A stretch of 64,000 nucleotides of DNA from Pseudomonadota bacterium. Its GTDB lineage: Bacteria > Pseudomonadota > Alphaproteobacteria > Rhodospirillales > Magnetospirillaceae. The notes below the pieces were generated by a model that saw only the letters and a list, made by a program, of their open reading frames with translations, was not told the DNA's origin and made no database searches. Each line of letters begins with the position of its first letter. The stretch's first letter is position 1. The translations under genes and the position numbers were made by a program. The DNA lies in contig JAJXWP010000011.1 of NCBI GenBank assembly GCA_021781575.1, forward strand, positions 1-64,000, read 5' to 3'. Below are positions 1-9,086 of this stretch, in pieces.

Positions 1-1025
1 CCGTGGTGGCGGGTGACGACCGCCCCTGCCCGGTGGTCGCCGACCGGGGAATCGAATATCTCGGCCGCCGTGGCGGCGGCCAGCACCGGTGTCGCTTCGC
101 CCGTCCGGCCAAAGCTGCCGGCCAGGCTGAAGCCATCGCCACCGTGCCGAAAAACCTGGCACCCGACGCCGCCCAAGGCGCGGGTGATAGCCTCGGTGGC
201 GATGCTCAGGATGTCGGCCGGGTCCACCACATCGCGGATAGTCCGCAGGATATAGGCGAGCAGGCGCTCCCGGTTGTTGGCCCGTGCCAAGGCGGCATCC
301 CGCTCCCTCTCCGAGGTGACGTCGCGGCAAATGCCACGGGCCCCGCGGGGCCGGCCCTGGGCATCGAGCAGCGGCGAGGACGACACGCGAACGCAGGCGA
401 TGCGGCCGTCGGCCCGGCGCATCCATACCTCGGCGTCCTCGATCGGCTGGTCCGGACGAAACGGCAGCAGGCCATCCATCCCCGCCTGGTCGGCGATGAA
501 TTCGCCCGGAGCATGGCCAACCAACTGGTCGGCGCCATGGCCGAGAGCGCCACGCGGAGAGACGAAGACAAACCTGCCGTCCGGCCCGGTCTCCCAGGCA
601 AAATCGGTCGATATCTCCACCAGATCCTTGTACCGCTGTCGGGATTCCACCAGCGTCGCGCGCAGGTTGTTCTCCAGGGTGACATCCCTGGCCAGGACCA
701 GAACCGCCCCCTGGACTGCCGGTATAAGGCTGAGCTCATAAAGTGCCGGCCCGCCCGGGCCTGGCAGCGTCACAATTTCGCTCCGTGCCAGTCCCGAGGC
801 CAGCGTACGAGCCAGCGGCGCGGCCAAGGCCGGCAGATGCTGGCACGCCAATGCATCGGCGATGGTGTTGGCGGCGGCATTGGCCGACAGTATCCGTCCA
901 TCGGCAGAAAGAACCAGCGCCGGCATCGGCAAGCCGGACAATGTGGTGCCCGACAGCGTCACGGCGGCACCGTGATCGTCGTTGCGTAACTTCACCGCGC
1001 CGAGCAACGTCTTCATGACCGGCAT
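1..1025 (-). CDS. PAS/GAF sensor protein, 5' part only (probable sensor kinase)
   Basis: The gene reads leftward from ATG 1025 and runs off the window edge, so only about 341 N-terminal residues are present. The translation shows an N-terminal PAS-like region (roughly residues 20-110), a second PAS domain (about 118-240, with the typical DLVEISTDFAWE start and an RDVTSERERD end), then the start of a GAF-like domain. This is the usual input part of a membrane-free sensor histidine kinase or a diguanylate cyclase; the output domain lies outside the window, so the enzyme class is unknown. The start is chosen for a GAAGG 11 nt upstream; ATG 1016 is an in-frame alternative. An inverted repeat lies just upstream at 1047-1076. 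Confidence 0.75.
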   Translation of the reverse strand, partial: MPVMKTLLGAVKLRNDDHGAAVTLSGTTLSGLPMPALVLSADGRILSANAAANTIADALACQHLPALAAPLARTLASGLARSEIVTLPGPGGPALYELSLIPAVQGAVLVLARDVTLENNLRATLVESRQRYKDLVEISTDFAWETGPDGRFVFVSPRGALGHGADQLVGHAPGEFIADQAGMDGLLPFRPDQPIEDAEVWMRRADGRIACVRVSSSPLLDAQGRPRGARGICRDVTSERERDAALARANNRERLLAYILRTIRDVVDPADILSIATEAITRALGGVGCQVFRHGGDGFSLAGSFGRTGEATPVLAAATAAEIFDSPVGDHRAGAVVTRHH

Positions 1026-1046
1026 GGTTATCTTGGCCTTCAGGCA

Positions 1047-1084
1047 TGAAGACCGGTCTGATGGCTCCGGTCTTCAGGTATAAT
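1047..1084 (+). promoter_or_regulatory. Inverted repeat abutting a perfect -10 hexamer
   Basis: Arms TGAAGACCGG (1047-1056) and CCGGTCTTCA (1067-1076) form a perfect 10-bp inverted repeat with a 10-nt gap. TATAAT follows at 1079-1084. No good -35 is seen at the right distance, so the repeat may bind an activator for the rightward nucleotidase gene, or act as an operator in the leader of the leftward sensor gene. That role is inference. Confidence 0.5.
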
Positions 1085-1239
1085 CCCCGGTAATCTTAGC
1101 AGGAACTTGCAACAACCGCACAGGAATTGAAGATGGGGCGGCCCGTCTGCCCGGCCGCATGGAAATCAGCGGCGCTGGGGTTGGATCAATCGTTCGGATG
1201 CTTGCAGCGGAGCGGGAAAACCGCGTATCTCGTACCCCC

Positions 1240-1968
1240 ATGACAGCCCCGTCCCCCGCACCGTCGGCAGCAGACACGCCGCCACGCCTGAACCATGTGG
1301 ATTCGTGGATCTTCGATCTCGACAACACGCTTTATCCGGCCTCCTGCAGCTTGTTTCCCCAGATCGACCTGCGAATGCGCCGATTCATCGCCGAGGCTCT
1401 GCATCTGAGCCTGGACGAGGCCTTCGCCCTGCAAAAACGTTACTACCGCGAATTCGGGACCACGCTGCGGGGTTTGATGCTGGTGCACCATTTGGAGCCG
1501 GCCGAGTTCCTGGCCTACGTCCACGACATCGATTGCACCGTCCTCGAACCCGACCCGCGACTGGAGCGGGCGTTGCGCGGATTGGACGGGCGCAAGATAA
1601 TCTTCACCAACGGTTCGGAGCGCCACGCCGTCAATGTCCTTGAAAGGTTGGGGCTCAGTCGCCATTTCAGCGCCATCTTCGACATCCGCGCCGCCGACTA
1701 CATCCCCAAGCCCAATGCCGAGAGCTACACCCGCCTGGCCCTCCGCCACGCCATTGACGCCAGAGCCGCCGCCATGTTCGAGGACTTGGCGCGCAACTTG
1801 GCGCCGGCCGGGGCCGCCGGAATGACCACGGTGTGGGTTCGCGAGGCCGGCCATTCACCTTGGACCGAAGATGCCGGCGAAGACCTCTCCCACATCCAAT
1901 ATGTGACCGACGACCTGGCCGGCTGGCTGGCTGGCGTCATTCAGGCTCGCTGCGCGCCGTCGCCTTGA
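1240..1968 (+). CDS. Pyrimidine 5'-nucleotidase-like HAD phosphatase
   Basis: A HAD-superfamily hydrolase of the pyrimidine 5'-nucleotidase (SDT1/YjjG-like) group, which dephosphorylates nucleoside monophosphates in the cytoplasm. Motif I is FDLDNTLYP near residue 27, motif II is IIFTNGS, the motif III lysine is in DYIPKPN, and the motif IV acidic residue is in MFEDLARN. The length, 242 aa, is normal. ATG 1240 is preferred because conservation begins only about 20 residues later; ATG 1198 and 1159 are in frame upstream and cannot be excluded. A TATAAT at 1079-1084 would give a leader of about 150 nt. dapD follows after a 66-nt gap on the same strand, so co-transcription is possible. Confidence 0.85.
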   Translation: MTAPSPAPSAADTPPRLNHVDSWIFDLDNTLYPASCSLFPQIDLRMRRFIAEALHLSLDEAFALQKRYYREFGTTLRGLMLVHHLEPAEFLAYVHDIDCTVLEPDPRLERALRGLDGRKIIFTNGSERHAVNVLERLGLSRHFSAIFDIRAADYIPKPNAESYTRLALRHAIDARAAAMFEDLARNLAPAGAAGMTTVWVREAGHSPWTEDAGEDLSHIQYVTDDLAGWLAGVIQARCAPSP

Positions 1969-2034
1969 CAGCGATCCCTTGCCCGCTATGGTTCTTTGCC
2001 TGAACCAGCTCAACCCAGAGACCGAAGGCCCCTC

Positions 2035-2880
2035 ATGCTGAACCCACAGATCATCGCCCGCATCGAGCAAGCCTGGGAGAACCGCTCGGCGGTGACGCCC
2101 GGCACCACCGGCCCCTTGCGCGACGACGTCGAAGCGGTGCTTGCCGCCCTCGACTCCGGCGAAATTCGCGTTGCCGAAAAGCGGTCCGACGGTTGGCAGG
2201 TGAACCAGTGGGCGAAGAAGGCGGTCCTGCTGTCCTTCCGCCTGAACGACAACCAACTGATCGGCAATGGCCCCGGCCAGGCCAACTGGTATGACAAGGT
2301 ACCCAGCAAGTTTCAGGGGTGGGACGCGGCACGGTTCAAGGCCGCCGGCTTCCGCGCCGTTCCCGGCAGCATCGTGCGCCGCTCGGCCTATGTGGCGCCC
2401 GGTGTGGTATTGATGCCGTCCTTCGTCAATCTCGGTGCGTATGTCGGCGAAGGCACCATGGTCGATACCTGGGTGACCGTCGGCTCCTGTGCCCAGATCG
2501 GCAAGAACGTGCATCTGTCCGGCGGCGTTGGCATCGGCGGGGTGCTGGAGCCCCTGCAGGCAGGGCCGGTGGTCATCGAGGATGATTGCTTCATCGGTGC
2601 CCGCTCCGAAGTCGTCGAAGGAGTCGTCGTGGAAACCGGCTCGGTGCTGTCCATGGGCGTCTATCTGGGGGCCTCGACCAAGATCATCGACCGATCAACC
2701 GGCGAGGTTTTCATCGGGCGCGTTCCGGCCTATTCCGTGGTGGTATCCGGCAGCCTGCCCGGCAAGCCGCTGCCTGACGGCAGCCCTGGGCCCAGCCTTT
2801 ATTGCGCGGTGATCGTAAAGCGGGTCGACGAGAAGACCCGGGCCAAGGTGTCGATCAACGAACTGTTGCGCGATTGACCG
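2035..2880 (+). CDS. dapD: Tetrahydrodipicolinate N-succinyltransferase
   Basis: Transfers succinyl from succinyl-CoA to tetrahydrodipicolinate in the succinylase branch of lysine and diaminopimelate synthesis. About 280 residues, the family length: an N-terminal helical domain (about 1-100), then left-handed beta-helix hexapeptide repeats (about 100-240; for example [10 protein letters not shown] and [12 protein letters not shown]). ATG 2035 has GAAGG 7 nt upstream; an upstream in-frame TTG (1996) only adds non-conserved sequence. The coding end is the TGA at 2875-2877, which overlaps the TTG start of dapE; the frame therefore stops at 2877. Confidence 0.96.
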
Positions 2881-4025
2881 ATTACTCCGATCCCCTTCCC
2901 CTCGCCCAGGCACTCATCCGCCGTCCCAGCGTCACCCCCGCCGACGAAGGGGCGCTGGCAGTGCTCGAGCAGGCACTGACGGCGCTAGGTTTCGCCTGCT
3001 CGCGGCTACCCTTCGGCGAAGACGCCGGGCGCCCGCGCATCGAGAATCTCTATGCACGTCTGGGGACCGGTGGACCGAACTTCTGCTTCGCCGGTCATAC
3101 CGACGTCGTGCCGGCGGGTACCGGCTGGACCGTCGCGCCGTTCGGCGGCGAGGTCATCGGCGATCAATTGTTCGGCCGTGGCGCCACCGATATGAAAGGG
3201 GCCATCGCCTGTTTCGTCGCCGCTGTCGGGCGCCTCCTGGCCGAGGGGAAGCCGTCCGGGTCCATCAGCCTGCTTATCACCGGTGACGAAGAAGGCCGCG
3301 CCCTCGATGGGACGATCCGGGTTCTCGACTGGCTGAGGACGCGGGGCGAGCGCTTCGACGCTTGCCTGGTGGGGGAACCGACCAATCCGCGGCGGCTTGG
3401 CGAAGCCGTGAAGATCGGCCGGCGCGGAAGCCTGAACGCCCGCTTGCGGGTCCTCGGCGCGCAGGGCCACACCGCCTATCCGCATCTGGCGGACAATCCG
3501 TTGCCGCGGCTGCTCGACATGTTGCAAGCGGTGAGCAAGGACCCGCTGGATGACGGTACCGACCATTTCCAGCCATCCACCCTGGCGCTGACCACCATCG
3601 ATGTCGGCAATTCTGCCACCAACGTCATTCCCGGCGAGGCCAAGGCCGCTTTCAACATCCGCTTCAACGACCGCCACAGCGGCGGAAGCCTCGAGACATG
3701 GCTGCGCCGTCAGTTCGACGCCATCGGCGGCACCTATGAGCTGGAAATCGAGGTGTCGGGCGAGAGCTTCCTGACTCCCCCGGGCAAGCTCAGCGACTCG
3801 CTTTCCCGGGCGATACAAGCGGTCACCGGCTTGACACCGGAACTCAGCACCTCGGGCGGGACCTCCGACGCGCGCTTCATCAAGGATTTCTGCCCGGTGG
3901 CGGAATTCGGGCTGGTCGGGCAGACCATGCACAAGGCTGACGAGAGGGTCGCCCTGGCCGATCTGGAATCCCTGACCCGCATCTATCACCGCATCTTGCG
4001 CGACAACCCGGCGGGGCCATGCTGA
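2874..4025 (+). CDS. dapE: Succinyl-diaminopimelate desuccinylase
   Basis: An M20 metallopeptidase-family enzyme that removes succinate from N-succinyl-LL-diaminopimelate, two steps after DapD. The zinc-ligand motifs are all visible: [18 protein letters not shown] and TGDEEG, with a C-terminal GQTMHKADE. Conservation starts at LTDYSDPLP, so the start is the TTG at 2874, which overlaps the dapD stop (TTGA) and implies translational coupling. This gives 383 aa, the usual length of 370-380. A start further upstream would lie inside dapD and add non-homologous residues. The next gene starts 7 nt before this one ends. Confidence 0.95.
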   Translation: MTDYSDPLPLAQALIRRPSVTPADEGALAVLEQALTALGFACSRLPFGEDAGRPRIENLYARLGTGGPNFCFAGHTDVVPAGTGWTVAPFGGEVIGDQLFGRGATDMKGAIACFVAAVGRLLAEGKPSGSISLLITGDEEGRALDGTIRVLDWLRTRGERFDACLVGEPTNPRRLGEAVKIGRRGSLNARLRVLGAQGHTAYPHLADNPLPRLLDMLQAVSKDPLDDGTDHFQPSTLALTTIDVGNSATNVIPGEAKAAFNIRFNDRHSGGSLETWLRRQFDAIGGTYELEIEVSGESFLTPPGKLSDSLSRAIQAVTGLTPELSTSGGTSDARFIKDFCPVAEFGLVGQTMHKADERVALADLESLTRIYHRILRDNPAGPC

Positions 4026-4579
4026 GTCGCGGCGAATTGGCGGGAGCGTTCCGGGGGCTGCTGCGCATCGCTCGCTTCGAGACGGACGGCTTCCGCTATT
4101 TCGACTCCACCCTCGATGGGTTCTGGAAATCGTTCTGGGCAGCCGCCCTTACCCTGCCCATCTGGGCGCTGCTGCAGGCCGAGCAGATGGGCGCCGCCCA
4201 TCCCGCCTCGCCGGTCCGCTATGCCTTGCTGCAAAGCATCTCCTACGCGGTGGGCTGGCTGGCCTATCCGCTGCTGATGGTGCGTATCAGCGTCTTTCTC
4301 GACCGGCAGCAGCACTATTTCCGCTACCTGGTCGCCTATAACTGGTTCCAACTGGTGGAGGCCGCGGCGTGGCTGCCGTTGCTGCTGCTGATCGGCAACC
4401 ACGCTCCTCCCGACCTGATCGCTCTGGTCTGGCTGTCCACCCACGCGGCGCTGTTCGCCTATGGCTGGTTCATCGCCCGCCACGGCCTGGAGGTCGAAGG
4501 CATCACCGCCGCAGCCCTGGTCATTATCGACTTCCTGTTGGGGCTGCTGATCGACGGCATTACCCAGTCGATGTTCTGA
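4019..4579 (+). CDS. Conserved membrane protein downstream of dapE
   Basis: A 186-aa protein with about four or five hydrophobic segments (near residues 40-55, 75-100, 115-135, 140-160 and 165-185), so an integral inner-membrane protein. I recognise no enzymatic motif. ATG 4019 overlaps the dapE stop, so it is the last gene of a dapD-dapE operon. Similar membrane proteins sit in the dap/truA neighbourhood of other alphaproteobacteria (recollection, not searched). The function is unknown; a cell-envelope role is only a guess from the neighbours. It converges on the next gene with a 2-nt gap. Confidence 0.8.
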   Translation: MLSRGELAGAFRGLLRIARFETDGFRYFDSTLDGFWKSFWAAALTLPIWALLQAEQMGAAHPASPVRYALLQSISYAVGWLAYPLLMVRISVFLDRQQHYFRYLVAYNWFQLVEAAAWLPLLLLIGNHAPPDLIALVWLSTHAALFAYGWFIARHGLEVEGITAAALVIIDFLLGLLIDGITQSMF

Positions 4580-4581
4580 CC

Positions 4582-5028
4582 TCAGTGCTTCAGCGACGAT
4601 CCCAGGTGCTGGGGCAACTGGTGCAACGGCATATGGGTGAGATCCTTGCCGATTTCGGCGACCACCATCTGCCCGACGGTCTTGTCCAAGGCCTGCCGCA
4701 GTTCACCCAGCATTTCCGGCGGAGCAACCACCACCAGCCGATCGAACGACTGCTTGCCCGCCGCCTCGCTCAATTCATCAGCGACGGCACGGGCCAGCAT
4801 GCGCTTTTCCTGCGTCTTCCATTCGGTCGGCGGCTCCATTGCATGACGCCCGTAGCCCGCGCTGTCGAAGCTGCGCCCCGGCCGGTCCGATTGGGCATCG
4901 CGAGCAGTCGATCGGGTGGGAACGGCGACGTCATGGTCAAGAGCCGGACTGAGGGTATTGCCGTCACTGGCGTAGAAATGCGCCCGGGCACCATCGGCAA
5001 CCACGACCCAAGTGGTATTGGAGGCCAT
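4582..5028 (-). CDS. Host-attachment-type protein (Host_attach family)
   Basis: 148 aa. It matches the family annotated as 'protein required for attachment to host cells' (Pfam Host_attach), widespread in alphaproteobacteria. The typical features are the N-terminal WVVVADGARAHFY strand, a variable middle with an RSFDS segment, and the C-terminal RLVVVAPPEMLGELR block. The fold resembles the eRF1/peptide-release-factor-like (baeRF) group; the biochemical function is not established. A very strong Shine-Dalgarno (AAGGAGG) precedes ATG 5028. It is transcribed alone, convergent with the dap operon and upstream of truA by 89 nt. Confidence 0.85.
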   Translation of the reverse strand: MASNTTWVVVADGARAHFYASDGNTLSPALDHDVAVPTRSTARDAQSDRPGRSFDSAGYGRHAMEPPTEWKTQEKRMLARAVADELSEAAGKQSFDRLVVVAPPEMLGELRQALDKTVGQMVVAEIGKDLTHMPLHQLPQHLGSSLKH

Positions 5029-5117
5029 CGCATCCTCCTTTTTCGCTTTCGTCGATGCTCCATTCTACCTCGGCCCCATCGCCAAGGCCAGCGCTCCACC
5101 GGAGGATCAGCGCTGCA

Positions 5118-5867
5118 TCAATATATCACGCCGGTAAGGCATAACCCTGGAGCCGGGGCGGTCGGACCGCCCGCCCGCCGATCACGCGCCTCAAGGGCGC
5201 TCCGCATCTCCATCACCCGCCATTTGCCTTCGCCCACCAGTTTCAGGCTGCCGACCATGTTGCGAACCTGGTGATGAAGGAACGAGCGGGCGGCAGCCAC
5301 CACCTGGATCTCATCGCCGAAGCGCTGCACGTCGAGTCGATCCAAGGTCTTGAGGGGAGACGCGGCCTGGCATTCGGCGGCCCGAAACGTGGTGAAATCA
5401 TGATGGCCGACCAGGATCTGCGCGGCCTCGTGCATGGCTCCGGCGTCGAGAGGCCGCGGCACCCACCAGACATGGTTGCGCTCCAGAACCGCCGGCGGCC
5501 GGCGATTGAGGATCCGATACAGGTAGCGTCGGCCCTTGGCCGAAAAGCGGGCGTGAAAATCCGCGGCGGCAGGCTCGACGGCCAGAACCGCCACGGCCGG
5601 CCACCCTTCCGCGCCCCGCAGCCAGAAATTGAGGCCGTCGCGCACCGTATCGGTACCAAACGCGCGGTCGAAGTCGACATGCGCCACCTGACCGGTGGCG
5701 TGCACGCCGGCATCGGTGCGGCCAGCGGCAACCACCTCGGTCGGGTGGCCGCACAGCTGCCGGGCGGCTGTCTCCAGCAGGGCCTGCACCGATGGACCGT
5801 TGTCCTGCCGTTGCCACCCGACCAGACCGGTGCCGTCGTATTCCAGGGTCAGCTTGAAGCGGGGCAT
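5118..5867 (-). CDS. truA: tRNA pseudouridine(38-40) synthase
   Basis: Isomerises uridines 38-40 in the anticodon stem of many tRNAs. 249 aa, the family length. The catalytic aspartate is D52 in [13 protein letters not shown], and the conserved [14 protein letters not shown] motif is near residue 205. ATG 5867 was chosen because conservation begins at [13 protein letters not shown]; upstream in-frame sequence lies within fmt. The gene overlaps the end of fmt by 19 nt, so it is the third gene of a def-fmt-truA operon, an arrangement common in alphaproteobacteria. Confidence 0.96.
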   Translation of the reverse strand: MPRFKLTLEYDGTGLVGWQRQDNGPSVQALLETAARQLCGHPTEVVAAGRTDAGVHATGQVAHVDFDRAFGTDTVRDGLNFWLRGAEGWPAVAVLAVEPAAADFHARFSAKGRRYLYRILNRRPPAVLERNHVWWVPRPLDAGAMHEAAQILVGHHDFTTFRAAECQAASPLKTLDRLDVQRFGDEIQVVAAARSFLHHQVRNMVGSLKLVGEGKWRVMEMRSALEARDRRAGGPTAPAPGLCLTGVIY

Positions 5868-6790
5868 GGCACCGCCAGGAGCGTCCCTGGAGGCAGCGCG
5901 TAGCCGCGCAGAAAGGCCGCCGTATCGACGGCCCCCCTGCCGGCCCGCTGGACTTTGAGAAGGCGCAGGGCTCCTTCGCCGCAAGCCACCGTCAGACTAT
6001 CGTCGAGCACGGTTCCGGGCACCCCCTCGCCCTCAGCCAATTCCGCCTCCAGCACCTTGAACCGCTCGCCGGCCTGTTCAAACCAGGCGCCCGGCCAGGG
6101 GGTGAAGGCCCGCACCGCCCGCTCCAGCTGCCGCGCCGGGCGCCGCCAGTCGAGGCGCCCTTCGTCCTTCCCCAGCTTCGCCGCATAGGTGACCCCCTCG
6201 GCCGGCTGGGGTACGGCGATCAAGCGGCCGGCTTCAAGCCGGGCCAGGGCCTCGACGATCAGCCTTGCCCCCAGGGTGGACAACCGGTCGTGCAGGCTGG
6301 CCGCGTCGGTCCTCGGCGTGATAGGCGCCGCCTCGGCCAGGAGCATTGCGCCGGTGTCGAGGCCTTCGTCCATTTGCATGATGGTGACGCCGGTTTCGGC
6401 GTCGCCGGCCAGGATGGCCCGCTGGATCGGCGCTGCGCCACGCCAGCGCGGCAACAGCGAGGCATGAACGTTGATGCAGCCGAAGCGCGGTGCTCCCAGG
6501 ATCGTTTGGGGAAGGATCAGCCCATAGGCGGCCACCACCGCCAGCTCGGCACCGAGGCCGACGAACTCAGCTTGCGCCTCGGGGCCGCGCAGCGATTTCG
6601 GCGTGCGTACCGACAGGCCCTCGGCGGCGGCGAAAGCATGCACCGGCGAGGGGCGCTGGTGATGGCCGCGTCCTGCCGGGCGGGGCGGTTGGCAGTAAAC
6701 CCCGGCGATCTCGTGGCCAGCCTCGATCAGCGCCGCCAGGATGGGGACGGAGAAATCCGGCGTCCCCATGAACACCAGACGGAAACTCAA
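5849..6790 (-). CDS. fmt: Methionyl-tRNA formyltransferase
   Basis: Formylates the initiator Met-tRNA using 10-formyl-tetrahydrofolate. 313 aa. The N-terminal formyltransferase domain carries the catalytic N107, H109 and D145 ([13 protein letters not shown] and DEGLDTG), and the C-terminal OB-like domain covers about 205-310. The start overlaps the stop of def by 4 nt (ATGA type), so the deformylase and the formyltransferase, which act on opposite ends of the same cycle, are translated together. Confidence 0.96.
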   Translation of the reverse strand: MSFRLVFMGTPDFSVPILAALIEAGHEIAGVYCQPPRPAGRGHHQRPSPVHAFAAAEGLSVRTPKSLRGPEAQAEFVGLGAELAVVAAYGLILPQTILGAPRFGCINVHASLLPRWRGAAPIQRAILAGDAETGVTIMQMDEGLDTGAMLLAEAAPITPRTDAASLHDRLSTLGARLIVEALARLEAGRLIAVPQPAEGVTYAAKLGKDEGRLDWRRPARQLERAVRAFTPWPGAWFEQAGERFKVLEAELAEGEGVPGTVLDDSLTVACGEGALRLLKVQRAGRGAVDTAAFLRGYALPPGTLLAVPCPASS

Positions 6791-7305
6791 GCTCCCACCA
6801 AGGATTTGCGCGATTTCGACAGCTTGCGCAGGATCATGTTGCGCTTGAGGCTGGACAAATGGTCGATGAACAGGATTCCTTCCAGATGATCCAGTTCATG
6901 CTGAATCACCGTGGCCAAGAGACCGTCCGCTTCAAGTTCCCGGATCTCGTTCTCGTGATCGAGAAAGCGCAGCCGGATCCGCGCCGGGCGCGTCACGTCG
7001 GCATACTGCTCGGGAACGGAAAGACAGCCTTCCTCGTAGACGGCGTCCTCGTCGGACACCCACAACAGTTCGGGGTTGGCCATCCGGAGCGGCGCCTTGG
7101 CCTCGCCCTCCTTGGCGATGTCGATCACCAGAACGCGTTTGCTGACGCCCACCTGCGGCGCCGCCAGGCCGATGCCCGGGGCCGCATACATGGTCTCCAG
7201 CATGTCGTCCATCAGCCGGCGCAACGGCGCGTCCACCTTTTCCACCGGCTGGGCCTTCAGCTTCAACCGGGGATCGGGAGCGACGAGAATAGGAAGTCGG
7301 GCCAT
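6787..7305 (-). CDS. def: Peptide deformylase
   Basis: Removes the N-formyl group from nascent proteins. 172 aa, a type I iron/zinc deformylase. All three signature motifs are present: GIGLAAPQ (44-51), EGCLS with metal ligand C94, and HELDH (136-140) with the two histidine ligands and the catalytic glutamate. It is the first gene of the def-fmt-truA operon. No adjacent priA is seen, unlike in some bacteria. Confidence 0.97.
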   Translation of the reverse strand: MARLPILVAPDPRLKLKAQPVEKVDAPLRRLMDDMLETMYAAPGIGLAAPQVGVSKRVLVIDIAKEGEAKAPLRMANPELLWVSDEDAVYEEGCLSVPEQYADVTRPARIRLRFLDHENEIRELEADGLLATVIQHELDHLEGILFIDHLSSLKRNMILRKLSKSRKSLVGA

Positions 7306-7370
7306 CGTTCAGTCCGCTACGTAAGCGCGACAGTCGCGCACGCACGACATATGCCGAGCAACGGCCGACG

Positions 7371-7991
7371 TCAAGGATCGGAGCCGCCGATCGGCACCGA
7401 CACCTGGATGGTCTGCCCGCTGTTGCCGGGGAAGTTGCGGAACAGCGCCGCGACCAGATACGGCATGGCGACATTCAGGCTGCGGATTTCGCTTTGGCCA
7501 ACGGCACGGCCTTCGAACGCCATCTCGCGCTTTCCGGCCCGCCAGGCCGGGCCGTCGAAGATTTCCACGTCCAGCATCTGCGCGTAGAGGGTGTAGCTGG
7601 AAACCGAGCCGTCATAGTAGCCGCCCCAGCCCCAACCCGGCCCCCAGCCGCCCCAGCCCCAGCCCCCCCAGTACGGCCCGGGGTCGTAGATGTAATCGGT
7701 GTGATTGCCGAGGCTGGCGTAGTGCATCTGGACCACCAGGTCGGCCGGCGGCCCCTCGTGAGGGAGCGGGCGCAGGCCTTGGGCCTGCAGGGCGGCCGCC
7801 ACCAGTTCGGCGTAATGCTGGAACTCCAGGCTGCCGGCCTGATTCTTATCGGGAAGAATGGTAAAGCTTTGTCCGGCGTAATTGGCCGGCACGGTGTGGA
7901 AGCGGGTGACGTCGGCGTCCATCGTCTGCTGGCAGGCGCCCAGCAGCAACACCAGCGACAGGCAGGCAAGCAGGCGTTTCATCGCATCCAT
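7371..7991 (-). CDS. DUF4136-type lipoprotein with a Trp/Gly-rich insert
   Basis: 206 aa. The N-terminus is a lipoprotein signal peptide with lipobox LLGAC (lipidated C20 counted from MDAMKRLL; an internal ATG at 7982 would shorten it by three residues). The remaining sequence looks like the DUF4136 family of envelope lipoproteins. Residues about 105-130 form a striking run of Gly, Trp, Pro and Tyr (WGGWGWGGWGPGWGWGGYY), which is low complexity. The role is unknown. It sits upstream of def with a 65-nt gap on the same strand and probably has its own promoter. Confidence 0.75.
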   Translation of the reverse strand: MDAMKRLLACLSLVLLLGACQQTMDADVTRFHTVPANYAGQSFTILPDKNQAGSLEFQHYAELVAAALQAQGLRPLPHEGPPADLVVQMHYASLGNHTDYIYDPGPYWGGWGWGGWGPGWGWGGYYDGSVSSYTLYAQMLDVEIFDGPAWRAGKREMAFEGRAVGQSEIRSLNVAMPYLVAALFRNFPGNSGQTIQVSVPIGGSDP

Positions 7992-8097
7992 CCCAGCGCC
8001 GTGATGCCCAGAGGGTCGCGGTCAGGATGCCCGCGACCTGTCTCAACACATAGGTTGCCGGAATTGCGGCGCCAGGGAGCGGATGGCTAACCGGCGG

Positions 8098-8691
8098 TTA
8101 AACCGGCCGCCGGGCGCGCAGCGCCGCGCCGATGGTGCCGTCATCGAGGAAGTCCAGCTCGCCGCCCATCGGTACGCCCTGGGCCAGGCCGGAAACCGAC
8201 ACGCCGCAGGCCGCCACGCGGTCGGCGACGTAGTGCGCCGTCGTCTGGCCGTCGACGGTGGCGCTGGTGGCCAGGATGATCTCGCGAACCTCGGAGGCGC
8301 GAGCCCGTGCCACCAGACGTTCGACGTTCAGATCGTCGGGTCCCACCCCGTCCAATGCCGATAAGACCCCGCCAAGCACATGATAACGACCGCGATATAC
8401 GCCGGAGCGCTCCATGGCCCACAGGCCGGCCACATCCTCGACCACGCAGATCGCCGTCGGATCGCGCCCCGGATCGTCACAGATGGCGCAGGGATCGGTG
8501 CTGTCAAAGTTGCCGCAGACGGAGCAGGTACGGACGGTCGCCGCCGCGTCGCCCAGCGCTTCGGTCAATGGTTCCAGCAGCGCCTCGCGGCGCTTCAGCA
8601 GATGCAGCGCCGCCCGCCTTGCCGAACGCGGCCCAAGGCCGGGCAGGCGGGCAAGGAGCTGGATCAGCCGTTCGATTTCAGCTCCGGCCAT
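8098..8691 (-). CDS. recR: Recombination mediator RecR
   Basis: Works with RecO and RecF to load RecA at single-strand gaps. 197 aa, the family length. It shows an N-terminal helix-hairpin-helix ([11 protein letters not shown]), a C4 zinc finger with C56, C59, C68 and C71, and a Toprim domain (about 80-175). It is the last gene of the dnaX-ybaB-recR cluster found in most bacteria; the gap from ybaB is 71 nt. Confidence 0.96.
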   Translation of the reverse strand: MAGAEIERLIQLLARLPGLGPRSARRAALHLLKRREALLEPLTEALGDAAATVRTCSVCGNFDSTDPCAICDDPGRDPTAICVVEDVAGLWAMERSGVYRGRYHVLGGVLSALDGVGPDDLNVERLVARARASEVREIILATSATVDGQTTAHYVADRVAACGVSVSGLAQGVPMGGELDFLDDGTIGAALRARRPV

Positions 8692-8762
8692 GAGATGTCA
8701 GCGACGGGCAGGCCGCCAGGCCGACACCGGCCCGGCGATAACGGCAGAGAGGAAACATCGGC

Positions 8763-9086
8763 TCAGAACGGCAGTTTCAGGCCGGCGGGAAGATTGAGGC
8801 CACCGGTGAGCTTCTGCATCTCGTCCTGCATGAGCCCCTCGACCTTGCCCTTGGCATCGTTGAAAGCGGCGACGATGAGATCCTCCAGCACCTCGACGTC
8901 ATCGGCGGTGCACAGCGACGGATCGATCTTGAGGCGGCGCATTTCTCCCTTGCCGTTGACGGTGACCTGCACCATGCCGCCGCCCGCGGCACCGCCAACC
9001 TCCAAATCACCCAGCTTGGCCTGCATTTCGGCCATCTTGCTTTGCATCTGCTGGGCTTGCTTCATCAGGTTGCCAAGGTTCTTCAT
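8763..9086 (-). CDS. ybaB: Nucleoid-associated protein, YbaB/EbfC family
   Basis: 107 aa, a small dimeric DNA-binding protein that coats the nucleoid. The N-terminal helix (MKNLGNLMKQAQQMQSKM) and the GGGMVQVTVNGKGEM strands are characteristic. Its ATG overlaps the dnaX stop (ATGA), so the two are coupled. It has the standard position between dnaX and recR. Confidence 0.95.
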   Translation of the reverse strand: MKNLGNLMKQAQQMQSKMAEMQAKLGDLEVGGAAGGGMVQVTVNGKGEMRRLKIDPSLCTADDVEVLEDLIVAAFNDAKGKVEGLMQDEMQKLTGGLNLPAGLKLPF

